A DNA stretch of 64,000 nt, taken from Doryteuthis pealeii. Taxonomy: Eukaryota > Mollusca > Cephalopoda > Myopsida > Loliginidae. Where the stretch lies: assembly GCA_023376005.1 (NCBI GenBank), contig CM042160.1:86803016-86867015 (forward strand), in the 5' to 3' direction. Position numbers and translations under genes: made by a program. Of the stretch, positions 1 through 9,167 are shown one piece after another (within the stretch, counting starts at the first letter, position 1; every line of letters starts with the position of its first letter). The notes below the pieces were generated by a model, which saw only the letters and a list, made by a program, of their open reading frames with translations, searched no databases and was not told the DNA's origin.

Positions 1-770
1 TAAATAGAAGTATCAGTATCATGATGATGAGACTTCTGTTCCAATTGTTGAAATCAACAGGAGGTTCATGGTTCTAGTTGTATTTTAAAATTTAAATGAA
101 TAAAGATAAAAAGAAAAAGCTTAGTAGTTTGTGAATCTCATTACAGACCACGTGTTCACACTTACTAGAGAGAACTGGGGAAGAAGAAACAAAACAATAA
201 TCATGGCTGCTTTTATTGGTCATGCATTCTTCTGTTACTGTGACATTTAGATAGATTCATATGGTGACAGAAATATGCCCCCCCCCCCCCAACACACAAA
301 TAGAGTACCACTTTTCAGAAAAATGATCAGGGCCTGCGCGTATTACCTCCTACAAGCCGCCTCTTCCGAAGAGCGAGTTTCATATATTTTCTATGAATTC
401 TACTTGATGAAAATTGAATAAACCCCTCTGTATCATAGATGGAGATATCATATATAGGCGGGGGTGGGGACATAAGACCTAGCACCGACCCTGTATATTC
501 CTTAATAGTATGTTTTAAAGTTATCATTGTCATAATTTTAAATTTGGTTAGACAAATTAAATGTTTAATTCTAAAATAAATTTCCTTTATTTCTGTGTGT
601 AATATCAGCAAATGCATCCTCACTTTCTAATTGGGACCATGTTTTCAGATATGTACTCAAAAGTTGAAGTTGGGACATTTCTAATAGTTATCTATAAATC
701 TTAAATGCAAAATATGATCAAAAAAGATTTTTAACTGAAGTTCTAAGTAAAATAAATAAATAAATAAATA
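1..770. other. AT-rich stretch without recognised element
   Basis: I see a poly-C run near 277-290 (a CA/G-run of different length in the mirrored arm at 30325-30342), short A/T tracts and an AAAT-type microsatellite at 751-770. No open reading frame looks like protein coding and no known repeat family was recognised. Confidence 0.6.
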
Positions 771-1235
771 AGGGTGCCGTTATAGTATGTGGCCTACCTT
801 TTTGATTCTGTTATAGTATGTGGCCTACTCGTTTGAATGTGTCCTATAGTATAAGTAGTAGGCAATTTATTGAAACTAATTATTTTTCACATATATTTCA
901 ATTTCAAGAAATGCAATTCAGTCATAAGCTGTATATAGTAATTAAGAATAATTAAAACAAGAATTTATCCATAATTTACATGAATCAGAGATCTATTTCA
1001 TTCTAAAATAGGGTTAGGAGTTATTATTATAACCTAATAATATTGCTTTTTATGGTAGGCCACATACTATATAAGAGAGACATGATTTAGTAGGCCACAT
1101 TCAAAAGGTAGGCCACATACTATGAGAGAGAGACATGATTTCATAGGCCACACTCAAAAAGGTAGGCCACATACTATGAGACAAGATTTCGTAGGCCACA
1201 TTCAAAGGGTAGGCCACAAACTATAATTGCACCTA
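771..1235. mobile_element. MITE-1, non-autonomous element with terminal inverted repeats
   Basis: The left end and the reverse complement of the right end share GGTGC, then ATTATAGT or GTTATAGT, then TGTGGCCTAC. Inside, a motif GTAGGCCACATACTAT recurs four to five times in direct order near 1055-1225 and in inverted order at 783-850. No coding capacity is present. AAATAA flanks both sides, but the left flank is an AAAT microsatellite, so the target duplication is ambiguous. The superfamily is not assigned. Confidence 0.7.
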
Positions 1236-1330
1236 AATAAGTTTAAATGTCTAGATGAGTTGGTGAGAAACATCATGAAGCTAATTTCAAAATTTTCTTT
1301 AATTAAAATATTTTGGTGAAACACATAGAC

Positions 1331-1470
1331 CAGGGTTTCTCAACCTTTTTTTGCCATGATCCACCTAATCCCCTCTAAGAATTTTAATAGTGCTTCAACC
1401 AGCAGAAAGTTTACTGGAATAGGTTTGACAACAACAGGTATTTTTTTCTTTTGACCTCTAGCCACCCAGT
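1331..1470 (+). mobile_element. Possible terminal fragment of a hAT-like DNA transposon
   Basis: The sequence begins CAGGGTTTCTCAACC followed by T-rich sequence and GATCCACC. That start resembles the terminal repeats of hAT-family non-autonomous elements in animals. I could not find a matching opposite end, so this is at best a truncated end. The mirrored copy is near 29140-29275. Confidence 0.3.
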
Positions 1471-1662
1471 TTTTTTTTTGTTGTATTTTTCCGTGTATTT
1501 AATGGGAAAGAATTTCTGCGTTTAAGTCTACTACGAAAACATCCAATATATATTTAACTGTTTCCAAATTTCTTTTATTTAAATTTTTTCTATTTGTAAT
1601 TGGCGAAATGTAGTTTGGCATTATACACCCAACTATAAATAATATCCCAATGAAGAACACAA

Positions 1663-1712
1663 GTTGGCATTAAATAACCCACAGGGTTGATATGCCATTA
1701 AACAAAACAAAA
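1663..1712 (+). repeat. Hairpin tail module (family-G/5S-SINE type)
   Basis: This 50-base stretch carries GGCAT, then AACCC, a short loop, GGGTT and ATGCC, followed by an A/C-rich tail. The outer and inner blocks pair as one stem-loop. The same module ends the 5S-derived SINEs and repeat G elsewhere in this window. Here it stands alone as a 5'-truncated copy. The mirrored copy is near 28885-28940. Confidence 0.65.
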
Positions 1713-1739
1713 CCAAGAACACAAAATGGAGATACAACA

Positions 1740-1836
1740 GTTATAATGATGATAATGATGATAATGATAATAATGATGATGATAATGATAATAATGATGA
1801 TAATAATAATAATAATTATTTAGTAAATAATAATAA
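1740..1836. repeat. ATG/ATA trinucleotide-type microsatellite
   Basis: Interrupted GAT, AAT and GATAAT units run up to the LINE relic. The mirrored array lies at about 28785-28858. Confidence 0.9.
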
Positions 1837-1841
1837 AAACA

Positions 1842-2258
1842 GATCACCTTATCCCAGCAAGAAGACCAGACCTAGTGTTGATTAACAAAAAAGTAAGAAC
1901 TTGTCAACTGGTGGATTTTGCAGTTCCAGCAGATCACAGGGTGAAGCTAAAGGAAAATGAAAAAATGGACGAATACCTGGACCTTGCCAGAGAACTGAAA
2001 AAGTTATGGAACATGAAAAGTGAAAGTGATACAATTGTAGTTGGTGCACTTGGAACGGTCCCAAAAGGATTAGAAAAGGGTTTGGAATCAGAGGAAGGAT
2101 TGATACCATCCAGAACATTGCACTGCTGTAATCTGCCAGAATACCCGAAGAGTCCTGGAGACCGGAGAGGACTTGCTGTCACTCAGACTCCAGTGAAAGA
2201 CCATCAGCTAATGCTGATGTGAAAACTCAAAAGGAGTAGTAATAATAATAATAATAAA
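1842..2258 (+). pseudogene. Non-LTR retrotransposon C-terminal relic (left arm copy)
   Basis: Translation from about 1851 gives IPARRPDLVLINKK, then TCQLVDFAVPADHRVK, ARELKKLWNMK and VVGALGTVPKGLEKGLE. I recognise this as the conserved segment downstream of the reverse transcriptase in LINE polyproteins that are often annotated as R2-like or endonuclease-reverse transcriptase. The 5' part (endonuclease and RT core) is missing. Between NMK and VVGAL the frame is disturbed by an extra A and a missing C, compared with the mirrored copy at 28378-28770. A later frameshift follows the YP residues. The fragment ends in (TAA)n at 2238-2258, a likely LINE tail. It is not a functional gene. Confidence 0.75.
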
Positions 2259-2607
2259 TGTGCCTACATACTCCCTTCAAATGAATCAAATGATTTTTTT
2301 TCAATTAAAAAATTTATTTATTTAAAAAAAATCTTTGACAATAAAACAAGTACTGTGTAGAATAATGTTTTTGATTCTATCCAGTGCACTTGTTCAATCG
2401 ACAAAACTGATGTATTTTCACTGATCTGGTGTGGATATTGGTTATTGAATATTTTATGGCTGTATTATGCATTTCATATAAACCAGATGACCTGTGATTC
2501 TGTTGGGTTGCCATGGTAACAGCCTGCAATTCTATTTAAAGAAGAGTGAAAGATTCTAATTTGCATCTTTCAGTTATATTTGTTATATTAAGAAATTTTA
2601 TATATAT
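2259..2607. other. AT-rich stretch with a short dispersed repeat
   Basis: Near 2440-2480 lies a motif reading GTGGATATTGGTTATTGAA and continuing to TTTTATGG. It recurs around 4930-4975 and 5168-5205 in the same arm. I do not recognise the family, and nothing else was identified. Confidence 0.5.
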
Positions 2608-2702
2608 ATAAAGAAAACTGAATTCAAACCTGCTAAAGTCTCCTTAAAAATTAACCTTGTGTCACATCCTATTCATTGAGGCATTGGTAAATATGTATAG
2701 AG
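2608..2702 (+). mobile_element. SINE-B 3' fragment
   Basis: The segment from GAAAACTGAATTCAAACC through CACATCCTATT to GGTAAATATGTA matches the 3' body of the full-length SINE-B at 14447-14737. The tRNA-like head is missing, so this is a 5'-truncated copy. The mirrored copy is near 27893-27990. Confidence 0.7.
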
Positions 2703-2867
2703 TTTTAATCTTTATTCTTAATAATTTTGAGGACCATATGACCTTTAGACACCCCCTTTTGATCTCGATTAAGAAAGGACATATTTTTGATTTACACCGT
2801 CAATATCCGGTTTTTTTAACAGACGATTTTTAGATTTTAAAAAATTATATATATATATATATATAAA

Positions 2868-3044
2868 ATGTCATCCACAGACACCGTGTTTCAACGTATC
2901 ACATCTCTTCAGTGTGGCTAGACATTTGCAGGCTACCTCCAGCCGGGATGGAGACCTGATTGATTTATCATCAGTCAAGCTCCTTACCGCTCGGCTATCA
3001 TTAAAACACCTACAAATTGCAGAGAGAATTTTAACTCTTTTTCT

Positions 3045-3045
<1 letters not shown>
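2868..3045 (-). mobile_element. tRNA-headed SINE with hammerhead ribozyme and (TA)n tail
   Basis: Read on the minus strand, the unit starts with a tRNA Leu/Ser-like head: TAGCCGAGCGG (A-box-like) near 2987-2998 and a weak B-box-like GGTCTCCATCCC near 2945-2956. A complete hammerhead motif follows at 2917-2875, then about 10 bases, then (TA)n at 2846-2867. The tRNA-promoter plus hammerhead order parallels the Smalpha SINE-like repeats known in schistosomes. No coding capacity is present. The mirrored copy is at about 27530-27706. Confidence 0.65.
2875..2917 (-). ncRNA. Hammerhead ribozyme, canonical, type I topology
   Basis: Minus strand, 5' to 3'. Stem I strand CCACA (2917-2913), core CUGAAGA (2912-2906), stem II GAUGU/ACGUU with loop GAU (2905-2893), GAAA (2892-2889), a short stem III ACAC/GUGU, cleavage triplet GUC (cut expected after 2880) and closing strand UGUGG (2879-2875). 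Stem I is five perfect Watson-Crick pairs. All invariant core bases (C3, U4, G5, A6, G8, A9, G12, A13, A14, the A15.1-U16.1 pair, H17) are present. Activity has not been shown. Confidence 0.85.
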
Positions 3046-3121
<76 letters not shown>

Positions 3122-3138
3122 ATATATATATATATACA
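3044..3138. repeat. (CA)n(TA)n compound microsatellite
   Basis: CACA repeats at about 3046-3068 continue into TA repeats to about 3137. The mirrored array at about 27496-27532 is much shorter, which accounts for part of the arm length difference. The overlapping open reading frames are repeat translations and not genes. Confidence 0.95.
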
Positions 3139-3345
3139 CCCAAAAAAGTTATGATTTGGTTGCTAATCAGACTGGAAACATTTTAAGTGTATTACTCTAA
3201 AATTCTAGCTGTGATATACATTTTCTGCTAGGTTGTATGTGAATATATCAGTTGGTCTGAAGGTCGCAATAGGCGAGAAACTATCAGCAACCAGGTGTAC
3301 TCCATGCTCACGCTACCTTAACTCATATATGTGTGTGTGTGTGTT
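3139..3345 (+). mobile_element. Hammerhead-bearing unit, second in a row
   Basis: This unit follows the (TA)n array and ends in a TATG/TG tract at 3326-3345. It contains a decayed hammerhead at 3252-3294. I see no clear tRNA A/B boxes. It is likely a relative of the (TA)n-bounded units elsewhere. Mirrored at about 27295-27495. Confidence 0.5.
3252..3294 (+). ncRNA. Decayed hammerhead ribozyme
   Basis: Stem I UUGGU (3252-3256) pairs with ACCAG (3290-3294). The core reads CUGAAGG (3257-3263; position 9 is G instead of A). Stem II UCGC/GCGA is followed by GAAA (3277-3280), then a short stem III. The base expected to be U16.1 is C (3288). Two core defects suggest it is inactive. The mirrored copy has CUGAAGA intact. 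Confidence 0.55.
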
Positions 3346-3824
3346 GTGTAATATATAATATTAAGATACATTTCTTATTGAATTGTCAAGGAACATCATT
3401 AAAAAAAAAAAAAATCATTTTTTCTTGTTTCCTTACACGAAATATATATAAAAAATTAAGGTAATGTAAAAACTATATATTTTTCTCTCATCTGGATTCA
3501 AGCACTTTTTCAACCATTTTCTGACCACACACCCACACCCAAAATAAGAATTTCAGTAATATACAAACATCTAGTGGTAAGTAAATATTTGTATGTATCT
3601 CTTTGTTTAGGATTTATTTATAGTTTCACCATCTTAAATTGTGTTAAAACATTTTTTTTTATTGGAGAAATTGATGAAAAATATGCTCAACAATTAAAAC
3701 TGATTTTAATTATTCAAAGATGGATGAAAGTGTCCACATTTTTTTTTCTTCTGAAAATCCTATTTCTGAAGATGAAATTTGACCCAAACAATCGTAGCCT
3801 TGATCTTCTTCTGTACATCTGCAT

Positions 3825-3860
<36 letters not shown>

Positions 3861-4136
3861 TGTACACAAGTGTTCGTACTTGGATATTATAGAGAAGCTG
3901 GCATGTTGTGAAAGAACATAACACAAGTGTTTCTCAAGTGAGAAACAGTGAGTGCTTTTATGTCAGTTTATTGAGGCAGGCAGGGGGGAGGGGGGGATAG
4001 TGTATGGCCTTTTAGGAAGGAATTTCACTACAGATGTAGAGGGGAGTGCCAAAACTACTAGACCAGATTAAAGCTATCCTGACCCCAAAAATATGTCCAT
4101 GAAAAAAAAAAGAAAAAAAAATCGCCGCGCACACAC
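3346..4136. other. AT-rich stretch with GT/GA microsatellites
   Basis: (GT)n at 3826-3848 continues into (GA)n at 3849-3860. A G-run lies near 3983-3995 and poly-A near 3398-3415. No recognised element or believable coding sequence is present. The mirrored region is about 26530-27290, where the (GT)n(GA)n tract is shorter. Confidence 0.6.
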
Positions 4137-4179
4137 GTTCATTTATTAATTAGTCTGTCTCTTTTAGATAAAGATGGGC

Positions 4180-4240
4180 ATAGCTTTATGGGTGGGTAGA
4201 ACCTGTTAGGGTCCCATCTTTGGGTTAAATAGAAAAAAAT
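4180..4240 (+). repeat. Repeat G fragment
   Basis: The segment includes GGTAGAACCTGTTAGGGTC, CCCATC and GGGTTAAATAGAAA, which match the middle of the full repeat G copy at 14815-15385. Confidence 0.6.
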
Positions 4241-4261
4241 GAATTTAAAAAAAATTGTGTT

Positions 4262-4580
4262 GCTGAACTTGTGCAAAGGTGTCAAAATTTAGGTGACCCA
4301 GAAAAACGAAGAACCCAAATTATTTATTTTTTTACCATTAAACTCCAAGCCTAAGCCTAAAGTTAGTTAAAATTAAGCTTTATTACAAAATTTGTGGGGT
4401 TGTTTTTTTTTTAGGGGGGGTGGTCACCGGTATTACAGGGTGACCCATAAAAAAACCAGAACCCAAATTATTTATTCATTTTCCCATTAAACTAACCCTA
4501 AACCCAACCCTACCCCCCCCATAGTAAAAATTAAGTTTTATTACATTTGTGGTTCTGTTTTTTCTGGGTCACCCTAAATT
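4262..4580. mobile_element. MITE-3 copy, partly degraded
   Basis: The left edge reads GCTGAACTTGTGCAAAGGTG followed by AGGTGACCCAGAAAAAC. The right edge ends CTGGGTCACCC, the inverted form of the left motif. Two internal GGTGACCC/GGTCACC junctions show a head-to-tail pair of foldback units. The outer GGCTGAAC-type repeat is missing on the right. Mirrored at about 26080-26405. Confidence 0.6.
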
Positions 4581-4629
4581 AGGACTGAGCCTATTCTAAT
4601 AGTGACCACCCCCAAACAAATTTAACAGG

Positions 4630-4793
4630 TTTGAATTCAGAATTTTCCTTCTGCCAAGGTTAAAGAGCCTAGTTTGCCTCTATTTATTATAGCTGGAGGG
4701 AGAATAGTTGGAATTCATACCTTTCCCGAGGGTATTAGCCTATATTGACCTGGAATATTTAACTCGGGTGGACGAGTCCATTTCAATGACTAC

Positions 4794-4800
<7 letters not shown>
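4630..4800 (-). mobile_element. SINE-B copy (minus strand)
   Basis: The body segments GTTTGAATTCAGAATTTTCC, GGGAGAATAGTTGGAATTC and CCTTTCCCGAGGGTATTAG match SINE-B in reverse orientation. The tRNA-like head is degraded. A poly-A run (4800-4826) and a repeat G tail (4830-4907) follow. Mirrored at about 25850-26035. Confidence 0.65.
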
Positions 4801-4826
<26 letters not shown>

Positions 4827-4829
4827 TGG

Positions 4830-4907
4830 AACACTCATCAAGAATGAATAAAACGAAACGTCTTCAGCATAAAATAACCCAACAAGGGTTGACATGCTGT
4901 CTCCTGT
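4830..4907 (+). repeat. Repeat G 3' tail with hairpin
   Basis: The sequence ATCAAGAATGAATAAAAC and CAGCAT, AACCC, loop, GGGTT, ATGCTG form the G-type 3' end. The outer pair CAGCAT/ATGCTG differs from TGGCAT/ATGCCA elsewhere, yet pairing is kept. Mirrored at about 25745-25825. Confidence 0.65.
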
Positions 4908-5254
4908 CCCTGTTTGCCTGTTGTATCGTGGATATCAGTTATTGAATATTTCATGCCTATCTTTTTCTTATACACTTCAAATAAACTAAAAAAAAGTTTT
5001 TAAATAAAACAATTGATGCATTATAATTATTCATTCATTGATAAATCTACACTGAAAATTTCATTAAATTTAGATAATTCCAATCTGGGGTATTGATTTG
5101 GTTTTGTAAAAAACGTCTATGACATCATAATTGTTGGCCATAGAAATTATATATTTTTGATGTTGTGGTGTGGATATTGAATATTTTATGGTTTTGTTAT
5201 ACACTTCAGAGATGCTGATAGGTACGCATCCTGTCTGTTCTACAAAAGTAGAAA

Positions 5255-5370
5255 AAAGGGAGAATAGTTGGATTCACACCTTTCCCAGAGGTATTAGCAG
5301 TAAGTGAAATGCGAACAGACTTGTTCAAGATTTGAACTCTGACAGCCAAGTTCACTTCATACAATGGTAA
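5255..5370 (-). mobile_element. SINE-B fragment (minus strand)
   Basis: GAGAATAGTTGGATTC, CACCTTTCCCAGAGGTATT and CAAGATTTGAACTCTGACAG correspond to the head and mid-body of SINE-B in reverse. Mirrored at about 25285-25400. Confidence 0.55.
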
Positions 5371-5614
5371 CTATTATGGCAAGAAGAGCACCTTACTATT
5401 TATACTTGTGTATAAATCAATTTCCTGTGTAGGTTGACCTTTTGGTTAATGGTAATGGATTTTGGGAGGTCAAGGGTCGCTTCCTTGTCCTCATTTATGT
5501 TTGAATTTCAACCTTACAGAATTATTATTCAGGCCTAAGTTGACACACATTTTTTTTTTTTGTGTCTGACAATTAGGTCTTTAAAATTCGACTAATGCAC
5601 GGATATGTATGATT

Positions 5615-5854
5615 CTCTTAACATCCTGTTGAGAATTTTCTAAGTCCAGAGACCCATTTCTCTAAGGGTTTATCAAAAAATGGTTTAAAATTTCCTTTTT
5701 ATTTAAAGTTAACTGTTAAATTAAATTCCCTTAAATTAAAGACTTCTAAACATGTTTAATATTTCATTTAAACAAAGGCTATCGTTTGGAGCGGATTAGG
5801 AAAACAAATGTGACTTCTGGCCGGGCGGTATGAGGCGGTATAGGACGTTAAGAA
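5615..5854. mobile_element. MITE-4 copy (degraded ends)
   Basis: It begins CTCTTAACATCCTG and ends GGACGTTAAGAA, an imperfect terminal inverted repeat. The interior matches the better-preserved copies at 39278-39500 and 48045-48266. The TTAA flanks seen there are lost here. Mirrored at about 24790-25030. Confidence 0.6.
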
Positions 5855-5872
5855 TTGCAAAAGACTTCTCTG

Positions 5873-6371
5873 GGCTGAACTTGCACAAAGGTGTCAAAAT
5901 TAGGGTGACCCAGAAAAAACAGAACCCACAAATTTTGTAATAAAACTGTTAATTTTAACTATGGGTGTCTAGGGTTGGGGTTTAGGGTTAGTTTAATGGG
6001 AAAATGAATAAATAATTTGGGTTCTGTTTTTACTGGGTCACCCTGTATTCCGGTGACCCAGAAAAAACAGAACCCACAAATTTTGTAATAAAACTGTTAA
6101 TTTTAACTATGGGTGTCTAGGGTTGGGGTTTAGGGTTAGTTTAATGGGAAAATGAATAAATAATTTGGGTTCTGTTTTTTCTGGGTCACTCTGTATTCCT
6201 GTGACCCAGAAAAAACAGAACCCACAAATTTTGTAATAAAACTGTTAATTTTAACTAGGGTTTTTTTAGGGTTATGGTTTAAGGTTAGTTTAAAGGGAAA
6301 ATAAATGAATAATTTGGGTTCTGTTTTTTTCTGGGTCACCCTAATTTTGGCACCTTTTTGCAAGTTTAGCC
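5873..6371. mobile_element. MITE-3, full-length compound foldback element
   Basis: Outer ends are inverted repeats of about 50 bases: GGCTGAACTTGCACAAAGG on the left and, reversed, GGCTAAACTTGCAAAAAGG on the right, each continuing into AAATTAGGGTGACCCAG. Inside are three tandem ~145-bp units, each flanked by GGTGACCCAG and CTGGGTCAC. The interior carries TTAGGG-like text (GGGTTTAGGGTTAG) that is part of the unit and not telomeric. No coding potential is present. The mirrored copy (about 24385-24782) has fewer units. Confidence 0.75.
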
Positions 6372-6995
6372 GTTTTCTGTATGTCTGGAAATTAAAATGA
6401 TTTGCTGGGTTATCTTATTTCTGAGTTTAGATATTCAACCCAAAGAAACTAACCAACTAACAAATCATATATGTTGAAAGGATAAATAAAGGAAAGAAAA
6501 TGTTGAATGGATAAAATTAGTTTAATAAAGTGCCAACACGGGTTTCGGCCAGGGATTTTGTTCATGTACACATTGTATTCTATTTATTATTATGTTAAAT
6601 ATGAAATAGAATAATAATAATAATAGAAAATCATAAAATATTTTAGTATATAAAGAAAACCGGCCTTCTTCAGGGTAAAAGTTTGATATTTGAGACACAA
6701 TTGGAGAAATAGAGTAATATTTAGTGACTCTTATGGTGTGAAAAGTGTCATTTGAAAAAAAAGTGAATTTTAAATTTTGCAAATGATATTATTGATTTGT
6801 GCAAGAAAGTTGAAATAGAAAGTTGAGTTTATGTTGTTAATATATAATTAAATTTGTTTATTGAATTAATGAATAAATTTGTTTATTAAATTAATGAATA
6901 CGTGTATTTATATTATTAATTTATTTATTTGTTTTAATATAATCTTAGTGATCATTGATAGAATTTTTTGTGTCTTAATAAAATAAAGTGTGTTG
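6372..6995. other. AT-rich stretch with a degenerate repeat
   Basis: At 6536-6680 (minus strand) lie CCUGAAGAAGGCC and, about 95 bases later, GGCCGAAACCCGUG. This resembles a hammerhead core with an enlarged loop II, but stem I is only about two pairs, so I do not call it. A TAA-type tract lies at 6600-6625. The rest is AT-rich. Confidence 0.4.
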
Positions 6996-7200
6996 GTAAG
7001 ACCCTGTCCTTAATGGGGCCATCTGTTGGACATGTGTAGTGACCTGTGATGCTTAAGGATGGAACCCAGGTGTCTGAGCAGTCCATGACATGCAGCTCTC
7101 CACTTTGGCCCTTACTTAGGCTAGACGGATGGTCGGAGAGGCCCCCTCTGATCAATCGGCTGGTCATGTCAAACCCTAGCACCCATATGATTATTCCGAC
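6996..7200 (+). repeat. Repeat G, 5' part
   Basis: TGATGCTTAAGGATGGAACC, GGTCGGAGAGGCCCCC and ATCAATCGGCTGGTCATG match the 5' half of the full repeat G copy at 14815-15385. Mirrored at about 23570-23770, where a short stretch is missing. Confidence 0.75.
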
Positions 7201-7440
7201 CCTATTGTCCTATTATTACAGTAATATTCTTTTTGGTTTTTATAATAAAAACTGAATGGTTCATTACTTAGTTGAGATGTCAATATTTATAAGTAAGAAT
7301 TTGGCGGATAAGCAACACCAGATAATCACAATTTACATTTTTGCATTTCATCTTGGTCTGATTTTTTAGCCATAGGGTGTTGCAAGATGATAACAGATGT
7401 ATTCTTAAGGAACACAAGTATTGATATATAATCAAGTAAG

Positions 7441-7676
7441 TAAAGTTGTCGGGGTGGCCTAAAGTCTGTATCAGCCAGAACACGAGGGAGTCTATCCCCT
7501 TTTCACTAGCTCTAGACAAAGGAGATTGTTTTTTAGCATCTGGGGTGGAACGCCACACCTACCATCAGCTCCACACTTTACTGCACATATCCCTGTGCTA
7601 CTCATACGCTGAATTGGCGAGGGCCAGTATCGAACCCAGAATCTTGTGGTTCCTAGTCCGACACTCTACCGATTGA
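7441..7676 (-). mobile_element. SINE-A, tRNA-Lys-like head (minus strand)
   Basis: Read on the minus strand, the 5' end has CTCAATCGGTAGAGTGTCGG (A-box region) and TGGGTTCGATACTGG (B box). The body follows and the 3' end reads ACTTTACTTACTTG. The better heads of this family (for example 35942-35910) read GGCCCGGTTTAGCTCAGTC, resembling the start of tRNA-Lys. The length is about 235 bp. Mirrored at 23083-23325. Confidence 0.8.
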
Positions 7677-7987
7677 GGTTAACTGAAGATTTGATTTCCA
7701 TATTAAAGCAAAAGGTTTTTTCTTTTTCTCTTTCTTTTAAGATTTAGGTGTTGGTTTCGTTAGATGTTTGTGTTGCTAAGACGTGTAGGTAATTTCTCTT
7801 CACGGAAGAGAGTACATTAGTAAAAGATGTAACAATATATAATATTGATTTGGCCAAATGAATTTCCTTGTTGGCTTTAATTGTTTGTCTAGTTTGATGA
7901 TTGACCAACATCCAATCAGAAAAATTGTCTGAGGAGAGCAAAACCTCTGACTCCAATTTCAGTCAATTTATGTGAATGGCAAATTAA

Positions 7988-7990
<3 letters not shown>
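7677..7990. repeat. Repeat F fragment plus unassigned sequence
   Basis: AAAACCTCTGACTCCAATTT near 7938-7957, then CATTCACA-type context and TGGCAAATTAATG, match the family-F units at 8790-9330. The preceding 250 bases are unassigned. Confidence 0.5.

Positions 7991-8044
<54 letters not shown>
7990..8044. repeat. (GT)n(AT)n microsatellite
   Basis: A GT run is followed by an AT run. A second (GT)n(TA)n lies at 8290-8348, so the SINE-A copy between them is bounded by dinucleotide arrays on both sides. Confidence 0.95.
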
Positions 8045-8045
<1 letters not shown>

Positions 8046-8286
8046 TAAAAGTCGTTGGGGTGGCCTAAAGTTGGTATCAGCGAAGGAGTCTATCCCCTTT
8101 TCACAAGCACTAGACCAAGGAGATTGTTTTTGCGTCTGCGCTGGAGCGCCACACCTTCCATCAGCTCCTTAATTTACCTCACAGATCCCTGTGCTACTCA
8201 TACGCTGAGTTGGCGAGGGCCGGTATCAAACTAGGAACCTTGTGGTTTCTAGCCGAACGCTCTACTGACTGAGCTAACCCAGCCCT
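8045..8286 (-). mobile_element. SINE-A copy (minus strand) between dinucleotide arrays
   Basis: Minus-strand head GGCTGGGTTAGCTCAGTCAG, then a B-box-like GGTTCCTAGTTTGATACC, and a body as in 7441-7676. In the mirrored arm (about 22500-22655) this element is strongly degraded, one of the largest local differences between the arms. Confidence 0.75.
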
Positions 8287-8305
8287 ATATGTGTGTGTGT
8301 GTGTG

Positions 8306-8352
<47 letters not shown>

Positions 8353-8359
8353 GTAAGTA

Positions 8360-8667
8360 AACAAACAATGTGTTTATTTTTGATCTGGCCTTTAGCCGAC
8401 AAGTTTTGGAGAATATGTGCTTAACTGAAGTCATACCTAATTTTGAAAATTAATTAGTTAATAATTAATGAATTTAGGCAGGCATATATGTTCAGATGTA
8501 AGGCTAAACAAATCGAGAAAATGTCAATCCCTGTATGTACATTTCGACTTATTAGGTCTCATCTGCAAGGTTATAGACATGGGAGACTGCTCCGTGTATG
8601 ACTCGAAACCTCGACTGCCAAGCTGTCAGGCGGCGATTCTAACCATTACACTAGCTGGCCTTCCCAG
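8360..8667 (-). mobile_element. SINE-D, tRNA-headed SINE with hammerhead core (left arm)
   Basis: Minus strand: head GGCCAGCTAGTGTAATGG (A box) and GAGGTTTCGAGTCATACA (B box), then a hammerhead-like segment at 8570-8529. The 3' body runs through AAATTAGGTATGACTTCAG, and a (TA)n tail is at 8309-8348. This copy has CAGAUGA instead of CUGAUGA and one mismatched stem II pair, so the ribozyme is probably decayed. Mirrored at 22143-22480. Confidence 0.7.
8529..8570 (-). ncRNA. Hammerhead-like motif in SINE-D (decayed)
   Basis: Stem I CCUUG (8570-8566) pairs with CAGGG (8533-8529). The core reads CAGAUGA, so U4 is A. Stem II GACCU/AAGUC has one mismatch, followed by GAAA (8545-8542) and AUGUACAU as a self-paired stem III, then the AUA triplet. 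Confidence 0.5.
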
Positions 8668-8745
8668 ATTTTTTGTTTGTTTTGAACTTAGTTATATTCC
8701 ACTTTTTTTTTTTTTGTGACTTGCTACACAACAGTATGAAAGTTT

Positions 8746-8787
<42 letters not shown>

Positions 8788-8789
8788 TT

Positions 8790-9104
8790 TTAAGATGTGG
8801 CTTGATAATTTGTATTTAGATTTTTCGGACTGTTGTTCTCATCTTTGTTGTAATATGCAGATTTCAGAAAACTGGTCTGAGAGCAAAACCTCTGACTCCA
8901 ATTTCAGTTAATATATTTGAATGGCAAATTAATGAGGGTTTTTTTTTGGGGGGGTGGGGGTCTGAATTTTTGAATTGAGGCTTGTTAATTTGTATTTAGA
9001 TTTTTCAGACTGTTGTCCTCATCTTTGTTGTCATATACACAATGTTTCAGAAAATTGTCTGAGAGCAAATCCTCTGACTTCAATTTCAGTCAATGGCAAA
9101 TTAA

Positions 9105-9167
<63 letters not shown>

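Noticed and set aside
1851..2222. An intact protein-coding gene
   Set aside because: It is only the C-terminal part of a LINE polyprotein with frame disturbances and a (TAA)n tail.
5940..6280. TTAGGG-like text as an interstitial telomere
   Set aside because: It is part of the internal unit of MITE-3, recurs only with that unit and is not a regular hexamer array.
6536..6680. Hammerhead with a very large loop II (CUGAAGA...GGCCGAAAC, minus strand)
   Set aside because: Stem I is only about two pairs and stem III is weak; kept only as a degenerate candidate.
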